A DNA stretch of 64,000 bases from Halomonas smyrnensis AAD6 (GCF_000265245.1 NZ_AJKS02000003.1:62001-126000), one strand, 5' to 3'. Positions 38,007 to 49,587 are shown, numbered from the stretch's first letter. A program made the numbers and translations. The notes: generated by a model not told the origin, from the letters alone.

Positions 38007-38166
38007 CGGGTCTCCGGTCGGTAGGCGCGATCGACGCGCGCGGCATGGTGGCCAACGGCGGCGCGGGGTTCAAGCGTCAGCGGCCAGCGTGGAGCGGGCC
38101 GTTTGCCGGTCCGGCACGCCTCGGCTAGCTTGAGGCATAAGGCGCCGCCCGCCACGAGGAGCCCGG

Positions 38167-39021
38167 ATGCCCGAGTCGACGGAACCTTCGATCCTCGCGA
38201 CCGCGCTGCACTGGCTCGCGCCCTGGGAATTCGAGCCGCTGTGGGGGCTGGCCTGCCTGGCGGCGCTCGGCATCTACTGGCGCGGCGTGCGCCACCTGCG
38301 TACGCTCGACCCGGGCGCCCCGCCAACGGGATGGCCGAGGCACGCGACCCTCCTGCTCGGCCTGACGCTGATCTACGTCGTGAGCCAGACCCGCTACGAC
38401 TACCTCGCCCAGTACATGTTCTTTCCCCACCGGGCGCAGCATCTGGTGCTGCACCACGCGGCGCCCTTCCTGCTGGTGCTGGCCACGCCGCCCCGGGTGC
38501 TGGCCGCCGGGCTGCCGGCTTGGGCCTCCTCGACGCACCGCCTCGCCCGCCCGCTGCTCGACCTGCTGCAGCATCCGCTCGTCGCGCCGCTGCTGTTCGT
38601 CGGCCTGATCGCTTTCTGGCTGATCCCGTCGGTGCACTTCGACGCCATGCTGAGCCGCCGCCTCTACCAGCTGATGAACTGGAGCATGCTGCTCGACGGC
38701 CTGCTGTTCTGGTGGCTGGTGCTGACGCCTCACGGCCGACTCGGCCCGGGGCGACGCATCCTGCTGCTGCTGGCGGTGATTCCGCCGCAGATCCTGATCG
38801 GCGCCTACCTGACCTTCAGCCCCACGGTGCTGTTCGATGTCTACGAGGTGTGCGGGCGCGCCTGGCCGCTGGCGCCGCTGGTCGACCAGCAGATCGGCGG
38901 GCTGATCACCTGGATTCCGGCCACCATGATGAGCGTGCTCGGTACCCTGATCGTGCTGCGCCAGCTGCGCCTCGGCGACAGCCAAGGACGCCGGCATCCG
39001 TCATCGCCGGCCCACCCCTAG
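38167..39021 (+). CDS. CtaG-like cytochrome c oxidase assembly membrane protein (caa3 type)
   Basis: 284 residues with about seven membrane helices. Family marks are the His-bearing MFFPHRAQHLVLHHAAPFLLVLATP (about 79-103) and LLLAVIPPQILIGAYL, typical of the caa3_CtaG family, distinct from the Cox11-type CtaG. Homologues help deliver copper to the Cu-A or Cu-B centre of oxidases. GAGGAG lies 5 nt before the ATG. An SCO-type copper chaperone follows 18 bp downstream, supporting copper-centre assembly. No oxidase subunit genes are adjacent. Confidence 0.82.
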   Translation: MPESTEPSILATALHWLAPWEFEPLWGLACLAALGIYWRGVRHLRTLDPGAPPTGWPRHATLLLGLTLIYVVSQTRYDYLAQYMFFPHRAQHLVLHHAAPFLLVLATPPRVLAAGLPAWASSTHRLARPLLDLLQHPLVAPLLFVGLIAFWLIPSVHFDAMLSRRLYQLMNWSMLLDGLLFWWLVLTPHGRLGPGRRILLLLAVIPPQILIGAYLTFSPTVLFDVYEVCGRAWPLAPLVDQQIGGLITWIPATMMSVLGTLIVLRQLRLGDSQGRRHPSSPAHP

Positions 39022-39039
39022 CTCCACGAAGGAGACGCC

Positions 39040-39630
39040 ATGCGCCGCGCCCCGCTGACCTCGCTTGCCCTGTGCGCCCTGCTGACCCTGGTCGGCTGCG
39101 GCGACAAGGCGTGGCAGACCAAGGACATCGCCCCACTGATGCCGCCGCTGGCCTTCACGCTGATCGACGAACGCGGCGAGACGGTCGAGGCCGGCCACTA
39201 TCGCGGCGACGTGACCCTGCTGGTCTTCGGCTATACCCACTGCCCCGACGTCTGCCCCACCACCCTGGCTCGACTCGCCGGCCAGCTGCGGTCGCTGCCG
39301 GCCGAGCGCCGGGATGACGTGCGCGTGCTGTTCGTCTCGGTCGATCCGGACCGCGACGACCCCGAACGGCTCGCGGCCTACACCGACGCCTTCGGACCGG
39401 CCATCGTCGGCCTGACCGGCCGCCCGGTGCAGCTCGACGCCCTCACCAAGCGCTATCGGGTGACCTACGGCTATGGCGACAAGGACGCCGCCGGCGGCTA
39501 TGCCGTCTCGCATCCGAGCGGCGTGTTCGCCTTCGACCGAGTGGGCGACGCCCGGCTGCTGATCCGCGACGGCGACGGCCCCGAGGCCGTGCGACACGAC
39601 CTCGAGCGGCTGCTCGCCGAGGAAGGGTGA
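39040..39630 (+). CDS. SCO1/SenC copper chaperone, lipoprotein
   Basis: 196 residues. Signal with lipobox LVGC (Cys about 20), so probably anchored in the membrane facing the periplasm. Thioredoxin-like fold with the copper-binding pair CPDVCP (about 68-72, in FGYTHCPDVCPTT) and the distal His in AVSHPSGVFAFD; VSVDPDRDDPERLAAY is also typical. SCO proteins metallate the Cu-A site of cytochrome oxidase. AAGGAG precedes the ATG. Cotranscribed with the CtaG-like gene. Confidence 0.9.
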   Translation: MRRAPLTSLALCALLTLVGCGDKAWQTKDIAPLMPPLAFTLIDERGETVEAGHYRGDVTLLVFGYTHCPDVCPTTLARLAGQLRSLPAERRDDVRVLFVSVDPDRDDPERLAAYTDAFGPAIVGLTGRPVQLDALTKRYRVTYGYGDKDAAGGYAVSHPSGVFAFDRVGDARLLIRDGDGPEAVRHDLERLLAEEG

Positions 39631-39660
39631 TCTCACCCGGGGGTAAGCCATAACGCGCCG

Positions 39661-41796
<2,136 letters not shown>

Positions 41797-42014
41797 GATG
41801 CGTCCATAGAGAAACGCGGCTGTTCCGGCGGCGGGGCGTCGCGAGGACGCGGTACATCCTTCCCTGGACGCTCCTGTTGCCATCCATGGCAAAAGAGCCT
41901 CGCTTCACCCTGCCCCCGGCGCCGCTCGCCAGGGGAAAGCCGACCGTTGTGTCGTCTCGTCAAGTGGCGAAGCCGCGCCTGCGCTTCCAGGCGCGCAGCG
42001 CCGCTCCTCAAGCT

Positions 42015-43316
42015 TTACAGCAGCCCTTCCGGCGGATGCTCGCAGGGCAGCTTGTCGTTGATGAAGCGCTCGATCTCCGGCAGCGAGAAGGCGTCTTCCT
42101 CGCCCACGAAGCTGATCGAGACCCCCTTGGCGCCGGCGCGACCGGTGCGGCCGATCCGGTGGACGTAGTCCTCCGGATCCTCGGGCAGGGTGTAGTTGAT
42201 GACGTGGCTGACGTCCTCGATGTGGATGCCGCGGCCGGCCACATCGGTGGCCACCAGCACCTGGATCTCGCCCTCGCGGAACTGCTCCAGGGTACTGATG
42301 CGCTGGTTCTGGGGCACGTCGCCGGAGATCATGGCGGCGTTGATGCCGGCATCCTTGAGCAGGCCGTCGAGCTTGCGGACCAGATCGCGGCGGTTGCCGA
42401 ACACCATCACCCGATCGAAGCTCTCCTGCTGCAGCAGCTTGACCAGCAGCTTCGCCTTTTCCTCGTCGCCGACCAGGTAGACGCGCTGATCGATGTTGGC
42501 CGCGTTATCGACGGTGACCTCGATATCCACGTGGGTCGCATCGAGGGTCCACTGGCTGGCCAGATTGAGGATGTCCTCGGTGAAGGTCGCCGAGAACAGG
42601 AAGGTCTGGCGCTCCTCGGTCTTCGGCGTGTGACGGATGATGCGCTTGACGTCGGGGATGAAGCCCATGGAGAGCATCCGATCCGCCTCGTCCAGCACCA
42701 GTACCTCGACCTGGGAGAGATCGACGTCACGCTTCTGGTGGAAGTCCAGCAGCCGGCCCGGGGTGGCCACCAGGATGTCGAGCTGCTGGCCGAGGCCCTC
42801 GAGCTGCTTCTGGTAGTCCATGCCGCCGACCACGCTGGCCACGTTGAGCTTGGTGAAACGCGCCAGCGCCTTGGCGTCCTTCTCGATCTGCAGTGCCAGC
42901 TCGCGGGTCGGGGCCACGATCAGCGCCCGCGGCGCGCCCGGCTTCTGGCCGTCCGGCGCCTCTTCCTCGAGGAAGTAGGCGAGGATCGAGATCAGGAAGG
43001 CGGCGGTCTTGCCGGTGCCGGTCTGGGCCTTGCCGACCACGTCGCCGCCGAGCAGGGTGTGAGTCAGCGCCTCGGCCTGGATCGGCGTGCAGTATTCGAA
43101 TCCCTGAGCATGGATGGCACGCATCAGCGGCAGCGGCAGGTCGAAATCGTGGAAGCGCCACTTGCCCGCCACGGCGGGGACCTGGAACTGGCGCAGATCC
43201 CAGTTCGACTGGCGACGACGCGGCTTGCGGCGGCGACGCTTGGGCTTGCGGTTCTCGGTCTGGGCCGGTGCTGTGGTCTGTTCCGACTCGCTCATAGGCT
43301 GTGCTGTCTCGTCCAT
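42015..43316 (-). CDS. rhlB: ATP-dependent DEAD-box RNA helicase RhlB
   Basis: 433 residues from [14 protein letters not shown] basic, disordered N-terminus ([16 protein letters not shown], about 20-36), then the helicase core: Q-motif [40 protein letters not shown], and [11 protein letters not shown]. RhlB works in mRNA decay with RNase E in E. coli. There is no strong Shine-Dalgarno; starts at 43358 (TTG) or 43295 (ATG) are possible. The RhlB name is by overall similarity; other DEAD-box members are possible. Confidence 0.85.
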   Translation of the reverse strand: MDETAQPMSESEQTTAPAQTENRKPKRRRRKPRRRQSNWDLRQFQVPAVAGKWRFHDFDLPLPLMRAIHAQGFEYCTPIQAEALTHTLLGGDVVGKAQTGTGKTAAFLISILAYFLEEEAPDGQKPGAPRALIVAPTRELALQIEKDAKALARFTKLNVASVVGGMDYQKQLEGLGQQLDILVATPGRLLDFHQKRDVDLSQVEVLVLDEADRMLSMGFIPDVKRIIRHTPKTEERQTFLFSATFTEDILNLASQWTLDATHVDIEVTVDNAANIDQRVYLVGDEEKAKLLVKLLQQESFDRVMVFGNRRDLVRKLDGLLKDAGINAAMISGDVPQNQRISTLEQFREGEIQVLVATDVAGRGIHIEDVSHVINYTLPEDPEDYVHRIGRTGRAGAKGVSISFVGEEDAFSLPEIERFINDKLPCEHPPEGLL

Positions 43317-43456
43317 GTTCGTGGATGGAGGTGCATCGATGAGAGATGCGTGACGCAAACGCGCATTGTACCAGTCTCAGGCGCCGAGGGCGCGTCTGCT
43401 GTCGAAGGGAAGCGTCCGGCTGCTAGAATGGCGCCCATTGAAAGAGGAGCCGTGTC

Positions 43457-43693
43457 ATGACACGCAGGAAGAAGACCCGTTCCATCGCCGACAAGGTGAC
43501 CATCCGCACCGGTCGGCGCAAGGACTACAAGAAGTGGCGCCACGAGAATCCCGACGAGGTGACCTCGTCGCGGCGCTACACCGAGAAGAAGCGCCAGCAG
43601 CGCAAGCAGCAGGCGGAGCGCAAGCTGGCTCGCCAGGAAAGCGGCCAGAAGATCGACATCCATCCCGACAAGCCCGAGCAGAAGGACGACTGA
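43457..43693 (+). CDS. small highly charged protein of unknown function
   Basis: 78 residues, no membrane segment, roughly 40% charged: MTRRKKTRSIADKVTIRTGR, a Lys/Arg/Gln-rich middle (KKRQQRKQQAERKLARQES) likely to be a long helix, and an acidic end KPEQKDD. Good GAGGAG before the ATG and a TAGAAT -10-like element about 30 nt upstream argue that it is expressed. It sits 3 bp before xthA and is probably cotranscribed with it. RNA or DNA binding is plausible from charge alone; family not recognised. Confidence 0.7.
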   Translation: MTRRKKTRSIADKVTIRTGRRKDYKKWRHENPDEVTSSRRYTEKKRQQRKQQAERKLARQESGQKIDIHPDKPEQKDD

Positions 43694-43696
43694 CCG

Positions 43697-44527
43697 ATGC
43701 GCCTGGTGTCATTCAACATCAACGGCATTCGCGCCCGCCTGCATCAGCTGGAGGCCCTGGTCGCTGCGCATCGCCCGGCGGTGATCGGCCTGCAGGAGAC
43801 CAAGGTCCAGGACAGCGAATTCCCGATCGAGGCCGTCGAGGCGCTGGGCTACAGCGTCCACTTCCACGGCCAGAAGGGCCACTACGGCGTGGCGCTGATG
43901 ATCTGCAACGAGCAGTGCCCGGACGGCCCGGAGGCGATCCACCGCGGCTTCCCGGACGACGGCGAGGACGCCCAGCGCCGGCTGATCGGCGCGCGGCTGC
44001 GCATCGCCGGCGGCGAGCCGCTGACGGTGTGGAACGGCTACTTCCCCCAGGGCGAGAGCGTCGACCATCCGGTGAAGTTCCCGCACAAGCGCGAGTTCTA
44101 CGCCCAGCTGTCGCGCCTGCTCGACGAGCATCACGCCCCGGACGAGCGCCTGGCGATCATGGGCGACTTCAACATCTCGCCCGAGGATATCGACATCGGC
44201 ATCGGCGAGCCCAACCGCAAGCGTTGGCTGCGCGAGGGCAAGACCAGCTTCCAGCCGGTGGAACGCGAGTGGCTCGCGGGCATCAAGGCCTGGGGCCTCG
44301 CCGACAGCTACCGGCTCTGCCATCCGGACGTGGACGACCGCTTCAGCTGGTTCGACTACCGCTCCAAGGGCTTCGATCGCGACCCGAAGCGCGGCCTGCG
44401 CATCGACTACATCCTGGTGACGGAGCCGCTGGCCGGCCGGGTGCGCGACGCCGGCATCGACTACGAGCTGCGCGGCATGGAGAAGCCGTCCGACCACGCC
44501 CCCGTGTGGACCGAATTCGAGGCGTAA
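43697..44527 (+). CDS. xthA: exodeoxyribonuclease III
   Basis: 276 residues. AP endonuclease and 3'-5' exonuclease of base-excision repair. EEP fold motifs: [15 protein letters not shown], the metal Glu in GLQETKVQD, the loop [31 protein letters not shown], and the C-terminal catalytic [10 protein letters not shown] and [10 protein letters not shown]. The size and order match XthA of E. coli. AAGGA inside the preceding gene serves as its ribosome site. Convergent with the TPR gene of the TonB operon. Confidence 0.95.
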   Translation: MRLVSFNINGIRARLHQLEALVAAHRPAVIGLQETKVQDSEFPIEAVEALGYSVHFHGQKGHYGVALMICNEQCPDGPEAIHRGFPDDGEDAQRRLIGARLRIAGGEPLTVWNGYFPQGESVDHPVKFPHKREFYAQLSRLLDEHHAPDERLAIMGDFNISPEDIDIGIGEPNRKRWLREGKTSFQPVEREWLAGIKAWGLADSYRLCHPDVDDRFSWFDYRSKGFDRDPKRGLRIDYILVTEPLAGRVRDAGIDYELRGMEKPSDHAPVWTEFEA

Positions 44528-44534
44528 TCACGCC

Positions 44535-45680
44535 TCAGGCCTCGTCGGCGGGACCACTTTCCTCGGTCCCGCCTGTTGCCTCACCGCCTTCCTGCGCCGG
44601 CAGGCTCGACAGCCAGTCTTCCGCCTCGGGCTCGCCCAGATCGCGCGCCTTCGCCAGCGCCTCGCCGGCGATGCCCCACTCGCCCCAGCCGTAGGCCAGC
44701 TCGCCCAGCCGCAGCCAGTCGTCGCCGGCTCCGCTGCGCTCGGCGACGTCGCGCCAGGCGTCCAGGGACCTGTCGTGATCGCGCGCGGCCTGCCAGGCGC
44801 GCGCCAGCAGGCGGCGATGCTCGAGATCGTCCGGCAGCGCCTGCTCTTCGAGGGCGGTGGTCAGAAGTTCGGCGGCCCGCGCCGGCGTGCCGCCGGCCAG
44901 GTGAAGACGAATGCGCTGGCGCAGGTCCTCGGCGCCGGACAGCACGCCACGGCGCCAGCCGGCCTCCCAGATCGCCGCGGCCCGGCCCGGATCGCCCAGG
45001 CGCTGGGCCAGGCTCGCCGCTCGACGCCAGGTCTCGGCATCGCCGTCGGCGCCCTGGAGACGCCGCTCGATCAGCGCCAGCGCGCCGCCATCATCGCCGG
45101 CACGCTGCAATACGGTAGCGGCCAGCGACGCACGCGCCTCGCTCGGCTCGCCGCCGCCACTCAGGGCGCGATTCACCCAGCGCGCCGCGGCGTCCCAGTC
45201 GGCCTCGGCGGCCAGCAGCTGGGCCATCAGCCAGTGATCCTCGCGGGTGCCGCCGTGACGCTGGAACCAGTTGTCCAGCAGCGCCCTCGCCCGCTCGGGC
45301 TGATCGCCCCGCAGGCGCAGCCCCGCCTCCTGGCGTAGCCAGCGATCCGCCTGGGCGCGCTCCACGCCGCGGATGCCGCGCGCCTCGGCCAGATGACCGG
45401 CGGCGGCGAGGGGATCATCGAGGCGCGCCTCGGCGCTGGCGGCGAGCTGCAGGTAGAGGGCGCGGGCCCAGCGATCCGAGGCATTGCCACCCGCCAGGCG
45501 CTCGGCCTGGCTCAGGGCGCGGTCGCGCACGGCGGAAGACTCGGACCGCCCCAGGCGCTGCTCGAGGCCCCGAAGATCGTCGATGCGCGCCCCGGACAGG
45601 GTCGGCGCCGCCAGGGCGGGCGATGCCAGCAGCAGCCAGGCGAGCAGGCACAGCGGGCGTGTCGGCGTCATGATCGTCAT
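44535..45680 (-). CDS. TPR-repeat periplasmic protein of the TonB cluster
   Basis: 381 residues. Signal peptide (LLAWLLLASPALA, about 9-25) then Ala/Arg-rich helical repeats throughout (AERLAGGNASDRWARALYL, DWFQRHGG-type, RLLARAWQAARDHDRSLDAW), consistent with TPRs, and an acidic low-complexity end. Its ATG overlaps the tonB stop (ATGA). A TPR protein closing the tonB2-exbB2-exbD2-ttpC cluster is known from vibrios; its job may be to scaffold the complex in the periplasm. Function is inferred from position. Confidence 0.75.
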   Translation of the reverse strand: MTIMTPTRPLCLLAWLLLASPALAAPTLSGARIDDLRGLEQRLGRSESSAVRDRALSQAERLAGGNASDRWARALYLQLAASAEARLDDPLAAAGHLAEARGIRGVERAQADRWLRQEAGLRLRGDQPERARALLDNWFQRHGGTREDHWLMAQLLAAEADWDAAARWVNRALSGGGEPSEARASLAATVLQRAGDDGGALALIERRLQGADGDAETWRRAASLAQRLGDPGRAAAIWEAGWRRGVLSGAEDLRQRIRLHLAGGTPARAAELLTTALEEQALPDDLEHRRLLARAWQAARDHDRSLDAWRDVAERSGAGDDWLRLGELAYGWGEWGIAGEALAKARDLGEPEAEDWLSSLPAQEGGEATGGTEESGPADEA

Positions 45681-46435
45681 CTCAGCTGGAACTCCAGGCG
45701 CTGGCGGGCCCGACGGCGCTGATCGGCGGAGGCGAACTGCCAGCCGGCGATGGCGCGGCGAGCGACGCGGTCGAAGACGCGGCGCGGGCTGGCCTCCACC
45801 ACCTGGATGCTGTCGCGCTCGACGCTGCCGTCGCGGCGAATGACGAACTGCACCACCACGTGGCCCTCGAGGCCGCGACGGCGGGCCCGCGAGGGATACT
45901 CGGGCGGCACGCGACGCGTGGCCTGGGCGGAGGACCCGACGTCCACCGGCTCGTTGGAGGCCGCCTGACTCGCGGCCGGGGCCGACGACGATGCGCTGGC
46001 CGTGGCCTGGCTCGGGGCAGGATCCGGTGCCGGCGTCGGCTCGGGCTCGGGCTCAGGCTCGGGTTCCGGTTCGGGCCGGGGCTCTGGCTTCGGTTCGGGC
46101 GGCGTCTCGGTGAGCTCCGGCAGGGCCTCGTCCACCGGCGTCTCCGGCGTTTCCATGGGCGGAAGCTCCGGCTCCGGCAGGGAAATGGCGCTGTCGACCT
46201 GGGGCACCGGCGCCGGCTGAGGCGGCGGCGTCGGGGCACTGGGCGGCGGCGGTGGCGCCGCGCTGGCCGCCGTGGCCGGCTCGGGCGCCATCTCGGCCGG
46301 CGCCTCGGCCAGCGTCATCATGATCTCCTGCTGCGGCTCGGGCTCGGCCTCGGGCGGCGCCACCAGCAGGGCCAGCAGCGCGAACAGCGCCAGGGTCAGG
46401 GCCGCCCCGGCCAGCAGCGAAACCGGTAGCCGCAT
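45677..46435 (-). CDS. tonB: TonB energy-transducing protein
   Basis: 252 residues. One N-terminal membrane helix (about 5-26) with cytoplasmic MR, a long Pro/Glu-rich periplasmic spacer (about 45-150) including uninterrupted Pro-Glu repeats, then the C-terminal domain with RRVPPEYPSRARRRGLEGHVVVQF and VVEASPRRVFDRVARRAIAGW. It transmits proton-motive energy from ExbB/ExbD to outer-membrane receptors for siderophores, heme or vitamin B12. Overlaps exbD upstream and the TPR gene downstream. Confidence 0.92.
   Translation of the reverse strand: MRLPVSLLAGAALTLALFALLALLVAPPEAEPEPQQEIMMTLAEAPAEMAPEPATAASAAPPPPPSAPTPPPQPAPVPQVDSAISLPEPELPPMETPETPVDEALPELTETPPEPKPEPRPEPEPEPEPEPEPTPAPDPAPSQATASASSSAPAASQAASNEPVDVGSSAQATRRVPPEYPSRARRRGLEGHVVVQFVIRRDGSVERDSIQVVEASPRRVFDRVARRAIAGWQFASADQRRRARQRLEFQLR
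46037..46101. repeat. low-complexity hexanucleotide-like repeat coding the TonB Pro-Glu spacer
   Basis: Degenerate gggctc/gggttc units on the plus strand encode the PEPEPEPEPEP stretch of TonB on the minus strand. The unit length keeps frame, so copy changes would only alter spacer length. Confidence 0.7.
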
Positions 46436-46842
46436 CAGTCACCGCTCCGCTGGGCGGCCACCGCCACGTTGTCGACGTCGGCCTCGCGCAGGCGATCCAT
46501 GACCTCGATCAGCACGCCGGTGGTGGCATCGCGATCGGCCTGGATCACCACCGAGCCGTCGTCGCTGACCAGGCCGGCCACGCGCGGACCGACCCGGTGC
46601 AGGTCCACGGGCTCGCCGTCGACCCATACCGCGCCCTCGGGGGTGATCGCCACCAGCACCTGAACGTCCGGCCGCGGCGACGCCGCGCTGGACTCGGGCC
46701 GCTCGATCTCCACCCCGCTCTCCTTGATGAAGCTGGTGGTCACGATGAAGAAGATCAGCATGATGAAGACCACGTCCAGCATCGGGGTCAGGTTGACCTC
46801 GCTGCTCTCCTCACCGGCCGCCGCCAGTCGACGTCTACGCAT
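46435..46842 (-). CDS. exbD: biopolymer transport protein ExbD
   Basis: 135 residues, one N-terminal helix with the proton-path Asp in VNLTPMLDVVFIMLIFFIVT (about 16-36), then a periplasmic domain (EGAVWVDGEPVDL, VVIQADRDATTGVLIEVMD). It couples proton flow to TonB with ExbB. It overlaps exbB upstream by 8 nt and tonB by 1 nt, indicating one operon. Confidence 0.92.
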   Translation of the reverse strand: MRRRRLAAAGEESSEVNLTPMLDVVFIMLIFFIVTTSFIKESGVEIERPESSAASPRPDVQVLVAITPEGAVWVDGEPVDLHRVGPRVAGLVSDDGSVVIQADRDATTGVLIEVMDRLREADVDNVAVAAQRSGD

Positions 46843-47371
46843 GTGCGTCCTCCGCGGCGCGTGCCAGGCGGTCGTGCAGCCGCTGATCCTCGCGCCGGAT
46901 GATGTGTTCGAGACGAGCGATGAACAACAGCCCCACCACCGAGACCGCCATGCCGCTCAGGGTCGGCAGGGTGGCGCGGGCCACGCCGTCGGCCATGGCG
47001 CGGGCCTGATTGACCTCGCTCACCGACAGGCTGTCGAAGACGGTGATCATGCCGGTCACCGTGCCGAGCAGGCCGAACAGCGGGCATATCACCACCAAGA
47101 GCTTGAGCCAGGGCAGCGGCGCGCGCAGACGGGTGATCAGCTCACGGGCCCAGATATCGCGCAGGGTCAGGGCACTCCAGCTGGCGTGATCCTCGCGGGC
47201 CACCCAGCGCGCCACCAGGGCGTGGCGCGCCGGACGATAGTGGAAGCGGAAGAACCACCAGCGCTCCAGGCCCAGCGAGAACAGCAGCACCGCCACGCCG
47301 ATGATGACCACCAGCACCGGGCCGCCGGCCTCGACCAGCCAGGCCAGGGGATCAAGCCAGCGCATCGGCAT
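46835..47371 (-). CDS. exbB: ExbB-type (MotA/TolQ/ExbB) proton channel protein
   Basis: 178 residues with three membrane helices (about 15-35, 85-110 and 130-155). The family motif is LLVVICPLFGLLGTVTGMITVFDSL followed by GVARATLPTLSGMAVSVVGLLF. It is the short ExbB2 form, distinct from the long TtpC encoded immediately upstream. The start is either 47371 or the second Met two codons later (MRWLDPLAWLVEAGG). Overlaps the ttpC end by about 20 nt. Confidence 0.9.
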   Translation of the reverse strand: MPMRWLDPLAWLVEAGGPVLVVIIGVAVLLFSLGLERWWFFRFHYRPARHALVARWVAREDHASWSALTLRDIWARELITRLRAPLPWLKLLVVICPLFGLLGTVTGMITVFDSLSVSEVNQARAMADGVARATLPTLSGMAVSVVGLLFIARLEHIIRREDQRLHDRLARAAEDAHA

Positions 47372-48752
47372 GGCGCGGCGTCACGCTCGGGGAAGCGGCG
47401 TCGCGGCCGGCTTCCAGGGTGTCGGCGAGCACGGCACTGGCGCGCCCTTCGAGGGTGCCGATCAGCGAACGGCTGCGGCTGGAGAGCGCCGTCTGGGCGA
47501 ACAGCAGCGGCACCGCGGTGATCAGGCCCAGCACCGTGGTCACCAGCGCCTGACTGATGCCGCCGGCCATCAGCTGCGGGTCGCCGGTGCCGAACACGGT
47601 GATCGACTGGAAGGTCACGATCATCCCGGTGACGGTGCCGAGCAGACCCATCAGCGGCGCCACGGCGGCGAGCATCTTGACCAGCCCCTGGCCGCGCTCG
47701 AGCTTCGGCTGCTCGGCGAGCAGCGCCTCGTCGAGGCGGGCCTCCAGCGCTTCGGGCGCATGGCCCGGGCCGAGGGCATGGAAACGCTTGAGCACGCGCC
47801 CCAGCGGATTGTCGTCGCGCAGCCGGTCGAGATCGCCGAGCTGACGACGCAGCCGAACGGTCACCCGCGCCAGATAGAGATACTGCACCAGCGCCACCAG
47901 CAGGCCGACGACGCCCAGCGCCACGACCACGTAGCCCACGGCGCCGCCCTGCTGGAAGCGCTCCCACAGGCTCGGCGTCTGCGCCATGGCCGCGACGACC
48001 TGACCGTCGGCCGGATCGAAGGCCAGGGTATCGCCCTCGCCGCTCTGGAAGGCCACCAGGGGGTCGGCGATCGCCCCGGGCGTCGTCGGCAGCACCGCCA
48101 GACGCCCATCCTCACCGGAACGCTCGAGCAGCCGACCGTCGTCGGTCGCCGCCAGCAGATCGCCGACCCGCAGCACCGAGCGCTCGGACACCTCGCCATC
48201 GGCACCGGCCACCGGGGCCTCGAGCTCCGCCACCCGGGCGGTCTCGCGCGTCAGCGCCATCAGGCTGTCGGCGAGGCCGGCCACCTGATCGGCGCCGAGG
48301 ATACCGTCGGCCTCGAGGCGCGGCGGCAGCTCGGCCTGGCCGCCCAGGGTCAGCCAGCTGGCGGCGAGATCGTCCCGCAGCTCGCCGCTGACGCCGGCCA
48401 CCTCATCGAACAGTCCCTGCAGATCGCCCCCCTGTTCCTGGCGCCGGGCGTCGAGCTCCTCGAGCGCCTCGCGCTGGGACTGCTCCCGGGCATCGAGGGA
48501 TTCGCGCCGCTCGCGGGCCTCGGCCAGGGCGCCCTGCGCCTCGGCCAGCGCCTCATCCAGCGCCGCTTCGTCATCGACCAGCTCGGCCAGGCGAGCGTTG
48601 TCGCGGGCCTCGGCGGCCTCGCGCTCGGCGCGCAGGGTGGACAGCGTGGCCTCGTCGTCCGGCGCGGTCGTCTGCTGGGCCTGGGCCAGCAAGGGAGAGC
48701 CGGCCAGCCACAGGCCCACCAGCGCGGCGCGCATTGCCGTCGTTAGGTGCAT
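47352..48752 (-). CDS. ttpC: TtpC, long MotA/TolQ/ExbB-family protein
   Basis: 466 residues. A signal peptide (AALVGLWLAGSPLLAQAQ) precedes a 220-residue coiled-coil-rich periplasmic part (REAAEARDNARLAELVDDEAA..., ALAEARERRESLDAREQSQ). An ExbB-like membrane unit (about 270-450) follows, with LAAVAPLMGLLGTVTGMIVTFQSI and GISQALVTTVLGLITAVPLLF. This N-terminally extended ExbB is the hallmark of the TonB2 system of vibrios, where TtpC is needed for iron transport. Its ATG overlaps the DUF3450 stop (TGATG). Confidence 0.88.
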   Translation of the reverse strand: MHLTTAMRAALVGLWLAGSPLLAQAQQTTAPDDEATLSTLRAEREAAEARDNARLAELVDDEAALDEALAEAQGALAEARERRESLDAREQSQREALEELDARRQEQGGDLQGLFDEVAGVSGELRDDLAASWLTLGGQAELPPRLEADGILGADQVAGLADSLMALTRETARVAELEAPVAGADGEVSERSVLRVGDLLAATDDGRLLERSGEDGRLAVLPTTPGAIADPLVAFQSGEGDTLAFDPADGQVVAAMAQTPSLWERFQQGGAVGYVVVALGVVGLLVALVQYLYLARVTVRLRRQLGDLDRLRDDNPLGRVLKRFHALGPGHAPEALEARLDEALLAEQPKLERGQGLVKMLAAVAPLMGLLGTVTGMIVTFQSITVFGTGDPQLMAGGISQALVTTVLGLITAVPLLFAQTALSSRSRSLIGTLEGRASAVLADTLEAGRDAASPSVTPRHADALA

Positions 48753-49540
48753 CAGGCGTCCTCCCCGGCGGGTGCCTCTGACGCAGACACGGGTTGAGAA
48801 ACGGGCAGTTCGAGCAGCGCGGGGGCGCGTCGCTCGCGGGCGATGGCCAGCCCCTTGCGGACCTCGGCCAGGGCCGCGCCCTCCAGCGGCTGCCAGTCGC
48901 CCTGCTCAGCCTTCCACACGCCGCCGCGATGGCCGTCGGGCGTCAGGTAATACCAGCCGATCCGGCCCAGGCGCAGGAAATCCACCTCGCGGGGGGAATC
49001 GCCGGCCAGCTCGCCGCGCCAGGCGTCGATCTCCCGGCCATAATCGAGCTCGGCGCGCCAGGCGGCCAGCATCCGCGACAGCTTCTCGTCGCGGCTCGTC
49101 TCGGGGTCGGCCAGCAGACGCTCGAGGCTCTCGACCCGAGCCAGGCGCTCGTCCTGCAGGAAGGGCATGTCGTGCTCCACCCAGGCACGCAGACGTTCGA
49201 CCATGTCGCGCATCAGGCCCGGCAGGGCCTCGCGGGTCGCGGACAGGGTGGAAAGCGCCTCGTCACGGCGGGCCAGGGTCTCGGCCTGACGCTCGACCAG
49301 CGGCGCCAGCTCGGCGTTGTAGTCGCTCAGGCGCCGCGTTTCCTCGCGCGCCTGGCGCAGTGCCTGGAGCTTGTCGCGCACGGCCTCGTCGGCGTTGTCG
49401 ATGCGCGCCTGGAGCTCGGCCTGGGTACGCTGGGCATCGAGCGCCTCGTCGCGCACCGTCGACTGGGCGGCCGCGGTGCCGGCCACGAGCAGGGCGAGCC
49501 CTGCCACGGCAAGGCGAAGCCGGGGATGGTGGTAGGACAC
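48752..49540 (-). CDS. DUF3450 periplasmic coiled-coil protein of the TonB cluster
   Basis: 262 residues from a GTG with GGAG 7 nt upstream (a TTG at 49561 is the longer alternative). Signal peptide (LRLAVAGLALLVAGTAAAQS), coiled coil (about 25-90: QAELQARIDNADEAVRDKLQ) and a compact C-terminal part with LDYGREIDAWRGELAGD, FLRLGRIGWYYLTPDG. The domain is the usual first gene of ttpC-exbB-exbD-tonB clusters. A structural role in the energy-transduction complex is inferred. First gene of the six-gene operon, behind a Fur-box-like sequence. Confidence 0.85.
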   Translation of the reverse strand: MSYHHPRLRLAVAGLALLVAGTAAAQSTVRDEALDAQRTQAELQARIDNADEAVRDKLQALRQAREETRRLSDYNAELAPLVERQAETLARRDEALSTLSATREALPGLMRDMVERLRAWVEHDMPFLQDERLARVESLERLLADPETSRDEKLSRMLAAWRAELDYGREIDAWRGELAGDSPREVDFLRLGRIGWYYLTPDGHRGGVWKAEQGDWQPLEGAALAEVRKGLAIARERRAPALLELPVSQPVSASEAPAGEDA

Positions 49541-49587
49541 GCTAGTCTCCGAAAGGTCCAACAGATCCTCGAAACCCTACTCGGAAC

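Noticed and set aside
46037..46101. phase-variable repeat in tonB
   Set aside because: The unit is a multiple of three and encodes the usual Pro-Glu spacer, so slippage would not switch the gene.
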